7,995 bases of DNA, taken from assembly GCA_012032975.1 (NCBI GenBank), contig JAAUPU010000104.1:1-7995 (forward strand). Direction: 5' to 3'. The first letter of the stretch is position 1. Each line of letters starts with the position of its first letter. The DNA comes from Caldilineaceae bacterium. Lineage in GTDB: Bacteria; Chloroflexota; Anaerolineae; Caldilineales; Caldilineaceae. The notes beneath the pieces were generated by a model. It saw nothing but the letters and a program-made list of their open reading frames with translations, was not told the DNA's origin and searched no databases. The translations under genes and the position numbers were made by a program. Positions 6,507 to 7,995 of this stretch are shown here, piece after piece.

Positions 6507-7713
6507 CTACGGTCGCGCGGGGGAACCGTCGGGCCAGCGGGTCTGGGTCCAGAACTCGATGGTGTCTTCGGCGGGGTATTTGGCGGCCAGCTTTTCGTCG
6601 ATGTCGATGCCCAGGCCAGGTCCGTCGCTGGGATACATATAGCCGTTGCGCACCACGGGCAGACCGGGGAACATCTCGTAGACATGCTCGGGGAAACGGC
6701 ACCACTCCTGGATGCCAAAGTTGGGCGCCCAGAGGTCCAGGTGCAGGTTGGCCGCGTGGCCCACGGGCGAGGTGTCTCCCGGCCCATGCCAGGCGGTGCG
6801 CACGCCGTACATGCGCGCAAAGAGCGCCACATCGCGCGCCGGGGTGATGCCGCCCATCTGGCTGACATGCATACGGATGAAGTCGATCAGCCGGTTGGCG
6901 ATCAGCGGCTGCCACTCGCGCGGGTTGTTGAAGAGTTCGCCCATGGCCTGGGGCGTGGCGCATTGCTGGCGGATCTGCTCGAACCATTTGATATCTTCGG
7001 GCGCCAGCGCATCCTCCAGGAAGAAGAGTTTGAACTGCTCCACATCCTTGGCAAACTGGACCGCGTCGATGGGCTGGAGCCGCTCGTGGATGTCGTGGAG
7101 CAACTCGACTTCGCCGCCCACTTCGCTACGCACATGTTCCATCATTTTCAACATGCCGCGCATGTATGCTTTCGGGTCGTAATAGGCGCCGTCGGGCGAA
7201 TTATCCGGCTTGACCATCTGGTGGCCCTCGCCGCCATAGCCGCCCATCTGGATGCGGATGTAGCGATAGCCCTGCTCCTGAAACTTGCGCACATCGTCGA
7301 CCTACGTTCCTGGGGCGATCGCCGCCGGCGTGGCCATAGACCGCGGCGGCCTCGCGCACCTTGCCGCCCAGCAGGTCATAGACGGGCATGTTGGCCAGCT
7401 TGCCCTTGATGTCCCACAACGCCTGGTCGATGCCGGAGATGGCGTTGTTGAGCACGGGACCGTTGCGCCAGTAGGAATGGACCGTGGCCATGCGGTACAT
7501 CTCTTCGATGCGCGACACGTCGCGACCGATGACAAAGGGGATCAGATGCTTCTCCAGCGCGGCGACCACGGCGTGCCAGCGCTGGGTGAAGGTCGCACAG
7601 CCCAGGCCATAGAGACCCGGCTCGGAGGTGTTGACCTTGACGATGACCAGCCGCGAGCCAGCCGGCTGGGTGACGATGACTTGGACATCCTGGATGGTGA
7701 TGGGTTTCGACAT
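6507..7713 (-). CDS. Mannonate dehydratase/RspA-family enolase-superfamily protein, one frameshift
   Basis: Enolase-superfamily enzyme of the ManD/RspA type, which abstracts the alpha proton of sugar acids (mannonate or gluconate) and dehydrates them to 2-keto-3-deoxy acids using Mg2+. Start ATG 7713 has GGGAG seven bases upstream. The capping domain opens ITIQDVQVIVTQPAG and has LYGLGCATF and SYWRNGPV; the barrel begins at AISGIDQALWDIKGK. Removing one base from the CC at 7301-7302 restores GDRPRNVVDDVRKF and 401 residues, against about 402 for characterised ManD. Metal ligands and catalytic residues are in register: D207 and H209 (LLHDIHERL), E233 (LFFLEDAL), E259 (MGELFNN), H309 (AWHGPGD), E336 (FGIQEW). 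The loop after R153 (YIRIQMGGYGGEG) is shorter than in canonical ManD and the C-terminus (RWPDGSPARP) lacks the usual terminal Trp, so it may belong to a different-specificity or low-activity subgroup. Cytosolic. No companion sugar-acid genes are visible. Confidence 0.88.
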
Positions 7714-7772
7714 GCTTGTACTCCCGATGGTAGATGTGGGTGAGATTGGAGATTGGAGATTGGAGATTTGGG
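7714..7772. other. Spacer between toxin and enolase-family gene, carrying a short tandem repeat
   Basis: This 59-bp gap holds the heptanucleotide repeat and the GGGAG ribosome site (7721-7725, minus strand) of the enolase-family gene. No clear -10/-35 pair is visible, so a promoter may lie inside or upstream of the toxin gene. Confidence 0.5.
7744..7768. repeat. Heptanucleotide tandem repeat, GATTGGA x3 plus GATT
   Basis: Three exact GATTGGA units (7744-7750, 7751-7757, 7758-7764) are followed by a partial unit GATT. On the transcribed strand it reads as repeats of TCCAATC about 31-50 bases before the ATG of the enolase-family gene. Such short heptads vary in copy number by slippage and could affect spacing of upstream elements. 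Confidence 0.8.
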
Positions 7773-7995
7773 TCAGGCGGAAAGGAGGTGGAAGCCTTGT
7801 TCGGAAAAGTGTTGATCGAAGGCGAAGACGTTGCGAATGCCAAGCCGACGGCAGGCCTCGAAGCTCACGCAGTCCACCAGGCTCAATTGGCGACGGTTGG
7901 CCGTGAGCAGGGCGGAGACGCCCGCCTGATGTAAGGATTCATCGACCCATTGCACGTCCAGGATCGGGGCAATATTCTCATACAGATCCTGGACG
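7773..7995 (-). CDS. PIN-domain ribonuclease toxin (VapC-type), C-terminal part only
   Basis: The frame is open from the right edge to the stop at 7773, giving 73 residues of a protein whose start lies beyond the window. A GTG at 7955 is internal, since the frame continues upstream with VQDLYENIAPILD. The segment LSLVDCVSFEACRRLGIRNV followed by FAFDQHFSEQGF matches the end of PIN-domain VapC toxins: the Asp of VDCVSF and the Asp of FAFDQHF are the late acidic residues of the Mg2+ site. VapC toxins cut specific RNAs and are held by a VapB antitoxin usually encoded just upstream, which here would be outside the window. The end LLSA is complete, and the visible part shows no damage. Its target and whether it is active cannot be judged. 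Confidence 0.8.
   Translation of the reverse strand, partial: VQDLYENIAPILDVQWVDESLHQAGVSALLTANRRQLSLVDCVSFEACRRLGIRNVFAFDQHFSEQGFHLLSA

Noticed and set aside
6426..7409. Plus-strand frame of 327 codons
   Set aside because: It is antisense to the enolase-family gene and carries no family motif; it even crosses the place where that gene is frameshifted.
7744..7768. CRISPR array
   Set aside because: The repeat unit is seven bases, with no spacers and no cas genes nearby.

Overview
This window comes from a bacterial chromosome of fairly high GC (about 60-65% in most genes by eye; the leftmost gene is lower). All well-supported full-length genes lie on the minus strand, so transcription runs from right to left. 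There are no phage, plasmid or IS hallmarks. The protein families, the toxin-antitoxin debris, a GC-rich intergenic palindrome and a heptanucleotide repeat would suit an environmental member of a phylum such as Chloroflexota. That placement is a guess from style, not a demonstration.

Layout in transcription order. At the right edge is the C-terminal part of a PIN-domain (VapC-type) toxin (7773-7995). Next is a mannonate dehydratase/RspA-type enolase-superfamily gene (6507-7713), followed by a perfect 11-bp hairpin (6457-6481) and a 57-codon ORF that looks like an antitoxin start joined to a ParE/RelE end (6209-6382). A promoter-like sequence (6059-6087) precedes a probable operon of four genes: a membrane-anchored alpha-dioxygenase-type heme peroxidase (4031-6013), a metallo-beta-lactamase-fold hydrolase (3409-4097), an alkaline-phosphatase-superfamily phosphodiesterase (1337-3248), and an exported PQQ-type glucose/sorbosone dehydrogenase that runs off the left edge (1-1281). 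Between the hydrolase and the phosphodiesterase lies a plus-strand vapBC remnant (3282-3396).

Most large genes are split across reading frames although the protein sequence on both sides of each break is well conserved. I place breaks near 668-671, 1476-1503 (a compensating pair), 2334-2341, 3150-3168, 3749-3754 and 7301-7302, and suspect one near 4101-4130. Many are at short homopolymers and each can be repaired by one or two bases. This looks more like indel error in the underlying sequence than parallel gene decay. Each gene is therefore reported as one feature spanning its breaks.

How the genes may work together (inference): an alpha-dioxygenase oxidises fatty acids to 2-hydroperoxides. 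It is grouped with two hydrolases and a periplasmic or surface sugar/aldehyde dehydrogenase, which could make a lipid-oxidation or detoxification unit, but nothing in the sequence proves a shared pathway. The mannonate-dehydratase-like enzyme belongs to sugar-acid catabolism and appears to be a separate unit. Toxin-antitoxin material at three gene boundaries indicates past insertion and deletion there.
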